DNA of 64,000 nt from Metapseudomonas sp043392685 (lineage in GTDB: Bacteria; Pseudomonadota; Gammaproteobacteria; Pseudomonadales; Pseudomonadaceae). The notes below the pieces were generated by a model. That model was not told the DNA's origin. It searched no databases and worked only from the letters and a program-made list of their open reading frames with translations. The stretch's first letter is position 1. Every line of letters starts with the position of its first letter. Made by a program: the position numbers and the translations under genes. Positions 26,638 through 35,730 of this stretch are shown here, in pieces. The stretch lies in assembly GCA_043392685.1 (NCBI GenBank), contig JBHZGM010000008.1. One strand, written 5' to 3'.

Positions 26638-28873
26638 TGTCATCACCGTGCACCAGGGCGCCCCTGTGTTCGGGCGCCTGGTGGTGATCGGCCTCGGCCT
26701 GATCGGCGGCTCCTTCGCCAAGGGGCTGCGCGAGAAGGGCCTGTTCGCCGAAGTGGTGGGCGTGGACAAGGATCACGAGTCCTGCCGCATCGCCGTCGAA
26801 ACCGGTGTGGTCGACCGTTGCGAGAGCGACCTTGGAGCGGCCTGCCGCGGTGCCGAGGTGATCCAGTTGGCCGTCCCCATTCTCGCGATGGAAAGGCTCC
26901 TCGCCGAGCTCGCCACCCTTGACCTGGGCGACGCCGTGCTGACTGACGTCGGCAGCGCCAAGGGCAATGTCGTGCGCGCCGCGCGCCGGGTGTTCGATGG
27001 CATGCCGGCGCGTTTCGTGCCCGGCCATCCCATCGCCGGCTCGGAGAAGAGCGGCGTCGAGGCGGCCAACGCCAATCTGTTCCGCCGTCACAAGGTCATC
27101 CTCACCCCGGTGGAGAACACCGACCAGGCGGCCCTGAAAACGGTCGACCGGCTGTGGCGCGCCCTGGGTGCGGACGTGGAACACATGGAGGTCGAGCACC
27201 ACGACGAAGTGCTCGCCGCCACCAGCCATCTGCCGCACCTGCTGGCGTTCGGCCTGGTCGACTCGCTGGCCAAGCGCAGCGAGAATCTGGAAATCTTCCG
27301 TTATGCCGCCGGTGGCTTCCGCGATTTCACGCGGATCGCCGGTAGCGACCCGGTCATGTGGCACGACATCTTCCTCGCCAACCGCGAGGCGGTGCTGCGC
27401 ATACTGGACGCATTTCGCGCCGACCTCGACGCCCTGCGCGGCGCGGTCGACGCAGGGGACGGGCATGAATTGCTGGGCGTGTTCACCCGCGCCCGCTTCG
27501 CCCGCGAGCATTTCAGCAAAATCCTGGCCCGCAGGGCCTATGTGGACGCCATGCACAACAATGATCTGATTTACCTGGCGCAGCCGGGTGGCAAACTCGC
27601 CGGACGCATCCGCGTACCGGGCGACAAGTCCATTTCCCACCGTTCCATCATGCTCGGCTCCCTGGCTGAAGGCACCACCGAAGTCGAAGGCTTCCTCGAG
27701 GGCGAAGACGCCCTGGCGACCCTGCAAGCCTTCCGTGACATGGGCGTGGTCATCGAAGGGCCGCACCATGGCCGCGTCACCATCCACGGCGTCGGCCTGC
27801 ACGGCCTGAAGCCGCCGCCCGGCCCGCTGTACCTCGGCAACTCCGGCACCTCCATGCGCCTGCTCAGCGGCCTGCTGGCGGCCCAGCCGTTCGACACCAC
27901 CCTGACCGGCGACGCCTCCCTGTCCAAGCGTCCGATGAACCGCGTGGCCAAGCCCCTGCGCGAAATGGGCGCCGTGATCGAGACCGGTGCCGAAGGCCGT
28001 CCGCCGCTGACCATCCGCGGTGGTCAGCTCCTGACCGGCATGAACTACGAAATGCCCATGGCCAGCGCCCAGGTGAAATCCTGCCTGCTGCTCGCCGGCC
28101 TCTACGCTGCCGGTGAAACCTCCGTCTCCGAGCCGGCACCGACCCGCGATCACACCGAGCGCATGCTGCAAGGCTTCGGCTATCCGGTGAAGGTGGACGG
28201 CAACACCGCCACCGTGGAAAGCGGTCACAAGCTCAGCGCCTGCCGCATCGAAGTGCCGGCCGACATCTCCTCGGCAGCCTTCTTCCTGGTGGCCGCGAGC
28301 ATCGCCGAAGGCTCCGAACTGGTGCTGGAACACGTCGGTATCAACCCGACCCGCACCGGCGTGATCGACATCCTCAAGCTGATGGGCGGCGACATCACCC
28401 TGGAAAACCAGCGTGAAGTAGGCGGCGAGCCGGTTGCCGACATCCGCGTACGTGCAGCCAAGCTGAAGGGCATCGATATCCCCGAAGACCTGGTTCCGCT
28501 GGCCATCGACGAATTCCCCGTGCTCTTCGTCGCCGCCGCCTGCGCCGAGGGCCGCACCGTGCTGCGCGGTGCCGAAGAACTGCGGGTGAAGGAATCCGAC
28601 CGCATCCAGGTCATGGCCGATGGCCTGCAGGCCCTGGGCGTGAAGGCCGAGCCGACCCCGGATGGCATCGTCATCGAAGGCGGCCCCATGGGCGGCGGCG
28701 AAGTCTGGAGCCACGGCGACCACCGTATCGCCATGTCCTTCAGCGTGGCCTCGCTGCGCGCCAGTGCGCCGATCCGCATCCACGACTGCGCCAACGTCGC
28801 CACCTCCTTCCCGAACTTCCTCGGCCTGGCGACCCAGTGCGGCATCCGTGTCGCGGAAGAGGGCAAGGCATGA
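26630..28873 (+). CDS. aroA: Fused prephenate/arogenate dehydrogenase and EPSP synthase
   Basis: One 747-residue chain joins two enzymes. Residues about 1-300 are TyrA: NAD-binding VIGLGLIGGSFAKGLRE, then DVGSAKGNV, GHPIAGSEKSGVEAA and HHDEVLAATSHLPHL. Residues about 318-747 are AroA (5-enolpyruvylshikimate-3-phosphate synthase): GDKSISHRSIMLGSLAEG, LGNSGTSMRLLSGLLAAQ, MNYEMPMASAQVKSCLLLAG and RVKESDRI-type KESDRIQVMADGL. The fusion is known in Pseudomonas. The GTG at 26630, inside the hisC end, gives the usual length. The dehydrogenase serves tyrosine synthesis and the synthase the common shikimate path. Confidence 0.95.
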   Translation: MADVITVHQGAPVFGRLVVIGLGLIGGSFAKGLREKGLFAEVVGVDKDHESCRIAVETGVVDRCESDLGAACRGAEVIQLAVPILAMERLLAELATLDLGDAVLTDVGSAKGNVVRAARRVFDGMPARFVPGHPIAGSEKSGVEAANANLFRRHKVILTPVENTDQAALKTVDRLWRALGADVEHMEVEHHDEVLAATSHLPHLLAFGLVDSLAKRSENLEIFRYAAGGFRDFTRIAGSDPVMWHDIFLANREAVLRILDAFRADLDALRGAVDAGDGHELLGVFTRARFAREHFSKILARRAYVDAMHNNDLIYLAQPGGKLAGRIRVPGDKSISHRSIMLGSLAEGTTEVEGFLEGEDALATLQAFRDMGVVIEGPHHGRVTIHGVGLHGLKPPPGPLYLGNSGTSMRLLSGLLAAQPFDTTLTGDASLSKRPMNRVAKPLREMGAVIETGAEGRPPLTIRGGQLLTGMNYEMPMASAQVKSCLLLAGLYAAGETSVSEPAPTRDHTERMLQGFGYPVKVDGNTATVESGHKLSACRIEVPADISSAAFFLVAASIAEGSELVLEHVGINPTRTGVIDILKLMGGDITLENQREVGGEPVADIRVRAAKLKGIDIPEDLVPLAIDEFPVLFVAAACAEGRTVLRGAEELRVKESDRIQVMADGLQALGVKAEPTPDGIVIEGGPMGGGEVWSHGDHRIAMSFSVASLRASAPIRIHDCANVATSFPNFLGLATQCGIRVAEEGKA

Positions 28874-29556
28874 ACACCAGCCTGCCCGTCATCGCCATCG
28901 ACGGACCCAGCGGCTCCGGCAAGGGCACCGTCGCTGGCCGCCTGGCCAAGCGCCTGGGCTGGCACCTGCTGGACTCCGGTGCGCTGTACCGGCTGCTGGC
29001 CTTCGCCGCGCGCAACCACGGCGTCGACCTGACCAACGAGGAAGCCCTCAAGGTCCTGGCGGCGCACCTGGACGTGCAGTTCAACGCCAAGGCCGACGGT
29101 GGCCAGAGCATCGTGCTGGAAGGCGAAGACGTCACCGACGTGATCCGTTCCGAGCAGGTCGGCGCCGGCGCCTCCCAGGTCGCCGCGCTGCCCGCCGTGC
29201 GTGAAGCCCTGCTGCAACGCCAGCGGGCCTTCCTCGAAGCCCCCGGCCTGGTGGCCGATGGCCGCGACATGGGCACCGTGGTATTCCCCCAGGCGCAGCT
29301 GAAGATCTTCCTCACCGCCAGCGCCGAAGAGCGTGCCCGCCGCCGCTACCTGCAACTCAAGGGCAAGGGCATGGAAGCCGACCAGGCCGCCCTGCTGACG
29401 GAAATCCAGGAACGCGACGAGCGTGACAGCCAGCGCTCAGTCGCCCCGCTGAAGCCGGCTGCGGATGCCATCATCCTGGACTCCACCAGCCTCAGCATCG
29501 ACGAAGTCCAGGACAAGATCCTCGAAGCCTTCGCCGCCCTCGGCCTGGACGACTGA
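28870..29556 (+). CDS. cmk: Cytidylate kinase
   Basis: The 228-residue enzyme phosphorylates CMP and dCMP. The P-loop is IDGPSGSGKGTVAGRLAKRL; LLDSGALYRLLA, the NMP-domain segment, VADGRDMGTVVFPQA and RDERDSQRSVAPL are further family signatures. ATGA overlap with the aroA stop implies coupling. In pseudomonads rpsA and ihfB normally follow; here a strong terminator begins 16 nt after the stop and the secretion genes follow instead. Confidence 0.95.
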   Translation: MNTSLPVIAIDGPSGSGKGTVAGRLAKRLGWHLLDSGALYRLLAFAARNHGVDLTNEEALKVLAAHLDVQFNAKADGGQSIVLEGEDVTDVIRSEQVGAGASQVAALPAVREALLQRQRAFLEAPGLVADGRDMGTVVFPQAQLKIFLTASAEERARRRYLQLKGKGMEADQAALLTEIQERDERDSQRSVAPLKPAADAIILDSTSLSIDEVQDKILEAFAALGLDD

Positions 29557-29571
29557 AGTCCCGGCTCGATG

Positions 29572-29603
29572 AAAACGCCGCAGTCACTGACTGCGGCGTT
29601 TTT
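29572..29603. terminator. Strong terminator after cmk
   Basis: AAAACGCCGCAGTC (29572-29585) pairs with GACTGCGGCGTTTT (29589-29602), a 14-bp perfect stem with ACT loop and a T-run. It works as an intrinsic terminator for the plus strand and, with the A-run on the other side, could also act for the minus strand gspCD transcript. Confidence 0.92.
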
Positions 29604-29718
29604 GTTTGGCTATGTCTGCTTCAGTTGAAGGGAGCGCCCTGGCCTGAGGCGTTCAGATCTCCGTGTACGCCTGATGCTTCCTTCTTCCCCGCCCCCGCTT
29701 TGGCGGGCGCGTGCTCCC

Positions 29719-31677
29719 TCACTGCTTGCGCAGGTCGATCGCCGGTACCTTCTGGCCGTCGAACAGTTCCACCGGATGGCGCGGCAGGATGGCCGGGCGG
29801 CCTTCCTTGTCGTGCTCGCCGACGATGCGGATGTCGTTGTACTTCTTCCCGGACAGGGCGGCGAGGCCGGCACGGTCGCGAACCACGGTCGGCCGCAGGA
29901 AGACCATCAGGTTGCGCTTCACGTGGGTGTCGCGGGTGGAGCGGAACAATCGGCCGAGGATCGGGATGTCGCCCAGCAGCGGTACCTTGGAGTCGGTCTG
30001 GGTGATGTCGTCCTGGATCAGGCCGCCCAGCACGATCACCTGGCCGTCCTCGGCGAGGATGGTGCTTTTGATCGAGCGCTTGTTGGTGATCAGGTCGACC
30101 GCCTGGGCGGTGAGGGTGGCGGTCGGAGCGATGGAGGAGATTTCCTGCTCGATTTCCAGGCGCAGGGTTGCGCCTTCGTTGATGTGTGGGGTCACCTTCA
30201 GGGTCACGCCGATGTCCTGGCGTTCGATGGTGGTGAAGGGGTTGTTGGCGCCGGAAGCGTCGGTGGTGAAGGTGCCGGTCTGGAAGGGCACGTTCTGGCC
30301 CACGAGGATCTCCGCCTTCTGGTTGTCCAGGGTCAGCAGGCTCGGGGTGGATAGCAGGTTGCTCCTGCTGTTCGCCGAGAGCGCGGTGATCAGTGCGGCG
30401 AAATGGTCGGTACCGATGCCGATGATGGCGCCGTCCGGCAGAGTGTCAGGAATTTCGTCGTCGCGGATGGCATTGAGCACGGTGCCGACCGACAGCCCGG
30501 TATTGCCGAAGTTGACCCCGCCCAGGCCGCCGGTGTTGCCGCGGGCGTCCACCGCCCACTGCACGCCGAGGGCTTCGGTGATATCGCCGGAAATCTCCAC
30601 GATGGCCGCTTCCACCATCACCTGGGCGCGGGGCACGTCGAGCTGGCGGACGATGTCCTCCATGGCGGCGACTACATCCGGCTCGGCCAGCATCACCAGG
30701 GCGTTCAGGCTTTCGTCGGCGCGGATCAGGATGTTCTGCGGCTTGCCGCCGCCGACAGCGGCACCACTTTCGGCACCGCCTTCCCCGTTCACCAGGCCTT
30801 CGGAAATCTCGCCCAGGGTTTCAGCCAGGCTCTTGGCATCGTTGTGGCGCAGGCGGATCACGCGGGTATTGGCCGAGCGTGAGGTCGGCGTGTCCAGGGA
30901 TTGTGCCAGGGCCGCCAGTTTCGCCCGGGCCGACGGCGGGCCGAGGATGATCAGGCGGTTAGTGCGGGCATCGGCGATCACCTGGGTGCCGGAAGCGCCC
31001 TTGGACTGGCCGCGGTTCAGCGAAGCATTGAGCACTTCGGCGGCGTCCATCACCCAGGCGTGCTTGAGGTTGAGGACGGTGTAGTCGCGGTCGCCCTTCT
31101 GGTCGAGCTGGCGCATCAGGTCTTCGATGCGGGCGATGTTGGCGGCGCGGTCGCTGATGATCAGGGCGTTGCTCGAGGTCACGGCGGCAAGGTGGCCGTA
31201 CTGGGGGACCAGCGGTCGAATCAGCGGGATGAGCTCCGTCACCGGAGTGTGCTGCACCTGGATCACGCGGGTCTCCAGGCTTTTGGCGTCGGAGCGGGTG
31301 CTGCCGGCCTCGGCCTTGGCTTCGGCGTTGGGAATGATCCGCGCCTGGTCGCCCTGGGCGACCACGCTGAAGCCGTGGGTGGCCATTACCGAGAGGAACA
31401 GCTGATAGACCTCGTTGATCCCCAGTGGCGTTTTCGACACCACGCTGACCTGGCCCTTTACCCGCGGGTCGACGATGAAGGTCTCGCCGGTGATGTCGGC
31501 GATCTGGTCGATGAATTCGCGAATGTCGGCGTCCTTGAGGTTGATGGTCCAGGCATCCTGCTGGTGCTGCGCGCTGCCCGGCGCGGTGGTCGGCTGGGCC
31601 GCGTACAGGGGCAGGGGCGCGGCCAGCATTCCGGTGGCGATCAGGGCGAGCGTGAGGCGCGAGAGAGTCGGGGTCAT
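29719..31677 (-). CDS. gspD: Type II secretion outer-membrane secretin GspD (XcpQ)
   Basis: The 652-residue secretin forms the outer-membrane channel of the Xcp system. A signal peptide (ending near PLYAAQ) is followed by the N0 domain (WTINLKDADIREFIDQIADI), N1-N3 domains and the C-terminal secretin core, with VPFQTGTF, VIVLGGLIQDD and VPLLGDIPILGRLFR. The C-terminal tail (after about 590) is short, as in Pseudomonas XcpQ. It follows gspC by 4 nt on the minus strand, the standard xcpPQ order, and is divergent from gspE to gspM. Confidence 0.96.
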   Translation of the reverse strand: MTPTLSRLTLALIATGMLAAPLPLYAAQPTTAPGSAQHQQDAWTINLKDADIREFIDQIADITGETFIVDPRVKGQVSVVSKTPLGINEVYQLFLSVMATHGFSVVAQGDQARIIPNAEAKAEAGSTRSDAKSLETRVIQVQHTPVTELIPLIRPLVPQYGHLAAVTSSNALIISDRAANIARIEDLMRQLDQKGDRDYTVLNLKHAWVMDAAEVLNASLNRGQSKGASGTQVIADARTNRLIILGPPSARAKLAALAQSLDTPTSRSANTRVIRLRHNDAKSLAETLGEISEGLVNGEGGAESGAAVGGGKPQNILIRADESLNALVMLAEPDVVAAMEDIVRQLDVPRAQVMVEAAIVEISGDITEALGVQWAVDARGNTGGLGGVNFGNTGLSVGTVLNAIRDDEIPDTLPDGAIIGIGTDHFAALITALSANSRSNLLSTPSLLTLDNQKAEILVGQNVPFQTGTFTTDASGANNPFTTIERQDIGVTLKVTPHINEGATLRLEIEQEISSIAPTATLTAQAVDLITNKRSIKSTILAEDGQVIVLGGLIQDDITQTDSKVPLLGDIPILGRLFRSTRDTHVKRNLMVFLRPTVVRDRAGLAALSGKKYNDIRIVGEHDKEGRPAILPRHPVELFDGQKVPAIDLRKQ

Positions 31678-31681
31678 CGTG

Positions 31682-32326
31682 TCATTCGCTTTCCTGGGGC
31701 GGTTCGGCGGAAGGTTCGGTGGCGGTGTTTTCCGGGTCTTCCATCTGTTGGCGCAGTTTCTCCATGCGCTCGCGCAATTCGGCGGCGTTGTCTTCCTGCA
31801 GGCCAGTGAGTTCGTCGATCACCGTGGCGGACGATTCGTCCGGGCTGGCACCGACGGCGGTGAAGCGTGAGCGCGGTTCGGGGAAACTGAGACTTTCCAG
31901 GCGCCCGTTGCGTTCGATCTCGACGTGAGCGCGATACACCGCATGCAGCCTGACGCCACCGGTAATTTCGTCGCCGGAGGTGAAGCGACGGGGTTTGTCG
32001 CCTTCGAACTGGATGATGGCCGTGGACTTGTCCGGCTGCTTATGGACGAAGCTGCCGAGCAGGGTCAGGCGCAGATTGGTGGTGGGCGGCGGGCCGCTTG
32101 GCTGGGCTATCGGGGCTGGACCGAACAATGGCTCGAGGTTCTGCAGCGGCTGGGCGGTGGCCAGTTGTGTGCCCTGCTGCTCCGGCGTGCGGGCGGGAGC
32201 CTGGACCAGGCGCAGCCATTCCCGGGTCTGCCAGGCAAAGCTGGCAGCCATGGCCAGGACCAGCAATGCGCCGACGAGGGCTGGCGCATGGCGTTGCAGC
32301 CAGTGCGCGGAATCCGGGGCTTGCAA
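31682..32326 (-). CDS. gspC: Type II secretion inner-membrane protein GspC (XcpP)
   Basis: A 214-residue bitopic protein: short cytosolic N-terminus, one membrane helix (about 17-34, ALVGALLVLAMAASFAW), a Pro-rich linker, and the homology region (LRLTLLGSFVHKQPDKSTAII with the following SGDEITGGVRLHAVYRAHVEI) that contacts GspD N0. The C-terminus lacks a PDZ domain and instead has a predicted coiled coil (DELTGLQEDNAAELRERMEK) as in XcpP. It links the secretin to the inner-membrane platform. Confidence 0.93.
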   Translation of the reverse strand: MQAPDSAHWLQRHAPALVGALLVLAMAASFAWQTREWLRLVQAPARTPEQQGTQLATAQPLQNLEPLFGPAPIAQPSGPPPTTNLRLTLLGSFVHKQPDKSTAIIQFEGDKPRRFTSGDEITGGVRLHAVYRAHVEIERNGRLESLSFPEPRSRFTAVGASPDESSATVIDELTGLQEDNAAELRERMEKLRQQMEDPENTATEPSAEPPQESE

Positions 32327-32528
32327 GTGGGTCCAACTCCTAAGGCGGTATCGTTTTTCTGGTTTTTTGTTTTGGCAGAACCGCTTTGATCATAGCAGCG
32401 CCTTCGAGGGCAATGCTTGGCCGCACGGATGATGTTGCGACATGGTCGCTGTGCTAAAGATATCGGTGAATTTTTACGGCTTTAGGTGGCGTTGTTCACA
32501 CCCATCATAAGAATCGGACAGCAGCGCT

Positions 32529-32548
32529 GCGCAATCGTCAGATTGCGC
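32529..32548. promoter_or_regulatory. Inverted repeat in the gspC/gspE divergent promoter region
   Basis: GCGCAATC (32529-32536) and GATTGCGC (32541-32548) are perfect 8-bp arms with a 4-nt spacer, 43 bp before the gspE start. The whole 265-bp space is AT-richer than its surroundings and should hold both divergent promoters. An operator role is possible; no regulator is identified. Confidence 0.45.
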
Positions 32549-32591
32549 TGCAATACTCACTTTCGGACCCATCTGAAACAGGCACCCACGG

Positions 32592-34079
32592 ATGAACCCA
32601 CCTCTCGCTGAAGCCCCGCTGCGGCGGCTCCCATTCGGATTTGCCAAGCGGCACGGCGTGTTGTTGCTGGATGGGGTGGAGCCCTGCCTGGCCCATCGTC
32701 CCGGTGTCGAGCTGGTGGCCCTGGCCGAGGCGCGGCGTTTCGCCGGGCGCAGCCTGCCACTCAGGCCGCTGACCGGCGATGCCTTCGAACAGGCCCTGGC
32801 CCAGGCCTATCAGCATGATTCCTCCGCAGCCATGCAACTGGCCGAAGACCTCGGCGGCAGCCTGGACCTCGCCGCCCTGGCCGAGCAGATTCCGGAAACC
32901 GAGGACCTGCTGGAGCAGGAGGACGACGCGCCGATCATCCGCCTGATCAACGCCATCCTCGGCGAGGCGATCAAGGAGAACGCCTCGGATATCCATCTGG
33001 AAACCTTCGAGAAGCGCCTGGTGGTGCGTTTTCGCGTCGACGGCATTCTCCGCGAAGTGCTGGAGCCCAAGCGCGAACTGGCGGCCCTGCTGGTATCGCG
33101 GATCAAGGTGATGGCGCGGCTGGATATCGCCGAGAAGCGCATTCCCCAGGACGGACGCATTTCCCTGCGGGTGGCCGGACGTGAAGTGGACATCCGCGTC
33201 TCCACGCTGCCGTCGGCCAATGGCGAGCGCGTGGTGCTGCGTCTGCTGGACAAGCAGGCCGGGCGCCTGACCTTGCAGCACCTGGGCATGAGCGCGCGTG
33301 ACCGCGAACTGCTGGAAGAAACGGTGCGCCGCCCCCACGGCATCCTGCTGGTCACCGGCCCCACCGGCTCGGGCAAGACCACCACCCTGTACGCCAGCCT
33401 GGTCACCCTCAACGACCGCACGCGCAACATCCTCACCGTCGAAGACCCGATCGAATACCACATCGAGGGCATCGGCCAGACCCAGGTCAACCCCAAGGTG
33501 GACATGACCTTCGCCCGCGGCCTGCGCGCCATCCTGCGCCAGGACCCGGACGTGGTGATGGTGGGCGAGATCCGCGACCAGGAGACTGCCGAGATCGCCG
33601 TGCAGGCCTCGCTGACCGGCCACCTGGTGCTTTCCACCCTGCACACCAACAGTGCCATTGGCGCCATCACCCGCCTGGTGGATATGGGCGTCGAGCCTTT
33701 CCTGCTTTCCTCTTCCCTGCTGGGCGTGCTGGCCCAGCGCCTGGTGCGGGTGCTCTGCCCCCACTGCAAGGAGGCCTATCAGCCGGATGCCGCCGAATGC
33801 CGGCTGCTCGGCGCGGAGGTGGACAGGGCGCCGCTCCTGCATCGCGCCCGTGGCTGCGCGGAATGCCATCAGCAGGGCTATCGGGGGCGGACCGGCATCT
33901 ACGAACTGGTGGTGTTCGACGATCACATGCGCAGCCTGATCCACAGCGTCGCCTCCGAGCAGGAAATGATTCGCCACGCGCGGCAATCCAGCCCGAGCAT
34001 CCGTGACGACGGCCGGCGCAAGGTATTGGAGGGCATCACCACGGTGGAAGAAGTGCTGCGGGTCACCCAGGAAGAGTAA
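32592..34079 (+). CDS. gspE: Type II secretion ATPase GspE (XcpR)
   Basis: The 495-residue hexameric ATPase powers pseudopilus assembly. An N-terminal GspL-binding domain (about 1-100) precedes the catalytic core: Walker A GPTGSGKTTTL at 256-266, Asp box, Walker B ILRQDPDVVMVGEIRD and His box LTGHLVLSTLHTN. A tetracysteine zinc site is formed by CPHC and CAEC (about 395-430). Length and order match XcpR. The start MNPPLAEAPL is the first of the plus-strand operon; gspF follows without a gap. Confidence 0.97.
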   Translation: MNPPLAEAPLRRLPFGFAKRHGVLLLDGVEPCLAHRPGVELVALAEARRFAGRSLPLRPLTGDAFEQALAQAYQHDSSAAMQLAEDLGGSLDLAALAEQIPETEDLLEQEDDAPIIRLINAILGEAIKENASDIHLETFEKRLVVRFRVDGILREVLEPKRELAALLVSRIKVMARLDIAEKRIPQDGRISLRVAGREVDIRVSTLPSANGERVVLRLLDKQAGRLTLQHLGMSARDRELLEETVRRPHGILLVTGPTGSGKTTTLYASLVTLNDRTRNILTVEDPIEYHIEGIGQTQVNPKVDMTFARGLRAILRQDPDVVMVGEIRDQETAEIAVQASLTGHLVLSTLHTNSAIGAITRLVDMGVEPFLLSSSLLGVLAQRLVRVLCPHCKEAYQPDAAECRLLGAEVDRAPLLHRARGCAECHQQGYRGRTGIYELVVFDDHMRSLIHSVASEQEMIRHARQSSPSIRDDGRRKVLEGITTVEEVLRVTQEE

Positions 34080-35294
34080 ATGGCCGCATTCGAATACCTC
34101 GCACTCGACGCCAGGGGCCGCCAGCAGAAGGGCGTGCTCGAAGCCGACAGCGCCCGCCAGGTGCGCCAGTTGCTGCGCGAGCGCCAGCTGGCACCGCTGG
34201 AAGTGCGCGCCACCCGCGTTCGCGAGCAGGCCGAGCGGGGCCGCTTCAGCCTTGCGCGGGGCCTGTCCGCCCGTGACCTGGCCCTGGTGACGCGGCAGCT
34301 CGCGACCCTGGTGCAGGCGGCGCTGCCCATTGAGGAGGCGCTGCGGGCGGCGGCTGCGCAATCCGGCAGTCCGCGTATCCAGTCGATGTTGCTGGCGGTG
34401 CGTGCGCGGGTGCTGGAAGGCCACAGCCTGGCGAGCAGCCTGCGGGAATTCCCTTCGGCCTTCCCCGAGCTCTATCGCGCCACGGTGGCCGCCGGCGAGC
34501 ACGCCGGCCACCTGGGGCCGGTGCTGGAACAACTGGCCGATTACACCGAGCAACGCCAGCAGTCGCGCCAGAAGATCCAGCTGGCGCTGCTCTATCCGGT
34601 GATCCTGATGTGCGCGTCGTTGGCGATCGTCGCCTTCCTGCTGGGGTTCGTCGTGCCCGACGTGGTCAAGGTGTTCATCGACTCGGGGCAGACCCTGCCC
34701 CTGCTCACTCGTGGCCTGATCGCCCTGAGCGACCTGGTCAAGCACTGGGGCTGGCTGATGCTCCTGGTGCTGGGCATGGCCTTGGTCGGCGCGCGCTGGG
34801 CATTGCGCGATCCGAACCTGCGCCAGCGCTGGCATGCCCTGGTGTTGCGCATTCCCCTGGTGGGACGGCTGGTGCGTGCCACCGATACCGCGCGCTTCGC
34901 CTCCACCCTGGCGATCCTCACCCGCAGTGGCGTGCCGCTGGTGGAGGCCCTTGGCATCGGCGCCGAGGTGATCGCCAACCGGGTGATTCGCGCCCATGTG
35001 GTGGTGGCGGCGCAGAAAGTCCGTGAAGGCGGCAGCCTGACCCGCGCCCTGGAAGTCAGCGGCCAGTTTCCGCCGATGATGCTGCACATGATCGCCAGCG
35101 GCGAACGTTCCGGCGAACTGGATCAGATGCTCGCCCGCACCGCGCGCAACCAGGAAAACGACCTGGCCGCCAGCATCGCCTTGCTGGTCGGGCTTTTCGA
35201 ACCGTTCATGCTGGTGGTCATGGGGGCGGTGGTGCTGATGATCGTCCTCGCCATCCTGCTGCCTATCCTTTCTCTCAACCAACTCGTGGGGTAA
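34080..35294 (+). CDS. gspF: Type II secretion inner-membrane platform protein GspF (XcpS)
   Basis: The 404-residue protein has two GspF domains (about 70-195 and 270-395), each with cytosolic helices: LVTRQLATLVQAALPIEEAL, then TLAILTRSGVPLVEALG. Three membrane helices lie near 170-195, 220-240 and 375-400. MAAFEYLALDARGRQQKGVLE is the typical N-terminus. GspF is the polytopic core of the assembly platform, working with GspC, L and M and the ATPase GspE. Its ATG directly follows the gspE stop. Confidence 0.96.
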   Translation: MAAFEYLALDARGRQQKGVLEADSARQVRQLLRERQLAPLEVRATRVREQAERGRFSLARGLSARDLALVTRQLATLVQAALPIEEALRAAAAQSGSPRIQSMLLAVRARVLEGHSLASSLREFPSAFPELYRATVAAGEHAGHLGPVLEQLADYTEQRQQSRQKIQLALLYPVILMCASLAIVAFLLGFVVPDVVKVFIDSGQTLPLLTRGLIALSDLVKHWGWLMLLVLGMALVGARWALRDPNLRQRWHALVLRIPLVGRLVRATDTARFASTLAILTRSGVPLVEALGIGAEVIANRVIRAHVVVAAQKVREGGSLTRALEVSGQFPPMMLHMIASGERSGELDQMLARTARNQENDLAASIALLVGLFEPFMLVVMGAVVLMIVLAILLPILSLNQLVG

Positions 35295-35298
35295 TCGC

Positions 35299-35730
35299 GT
35301 GAATCTGCGCCGTAGTCAGTCGGGCTTTACGCTCATCGAAATCATGGTCGTGGTAGTCATCCTCGGCATCCTCGCCGCGCTGGTGGTGCCGCAGGTGATG
35401 AATCGGCCCGACCAGGCCAAGGTCACGGTGGCCAAGGGCGACATCAAGGCCATCGGCGCCGCCCTGGACATGTACAAGTTGGACAACTTCGCCTATCCCA
35501 GCACCCAGCAGGGCCTGGAAGCCCTGGTGAGCCGGCCGTCCGGCAACCCGCCGGCGAAGAACTGGAACAAGGACGGCTACCTGAAGAAACTGCCGGTGGA
35601 CCCGTGGGGCAACCCGTACCAGTACCTGTCGCCGGGCAGCAAAGGTGCATACGACCTCTATTCGCTGGGGGCCGATGGCAAGGAAGGCGGTAGCGACAAC
35701 GACGCCGACATCAGCAACTGGGACAACTGA
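35299..35730 (+). CDS. gspG: Major pseudopilin GspG (XcpT)
   Basis: The 143-residue major pseudopilin has a six-residue basic leader, then the prepilin peptidase site SG^FTLIEIMVVVVILGILAA with Glu5 of the mature chain. The C-terminal Ca2+-binding Asp region (GSDNDADISNWDN) and LPVDPWGNPYQYLSPG are hallmarks. Cleavage and N-methylation by the prepilin peptidase, encoded elsewhere, is needed. GTG start at 35299, 4 nt after gspF. It shares a TGATG overlap with gspH. Confidence 0.97.
   Translation: MNLRRSQSGFTLIEIMVVVVILGILAALVVPQVMNRPDQAKVTVAKGDIKAIGAALDMYKLDNFAYPSTQQGLEALVSRPSGNPPAKNWNKDGYLKKLPVDPWGNPYQYLSPGSKGAYDLYSLGADGKEGGSDNDADISNWDN

Noticed and set aside
32538..35282. 914-codon minus-strand frame opposite gspE and gspF
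   Set aside because: Covers two clear secretion genes on the other strand and lacks any domain signature.
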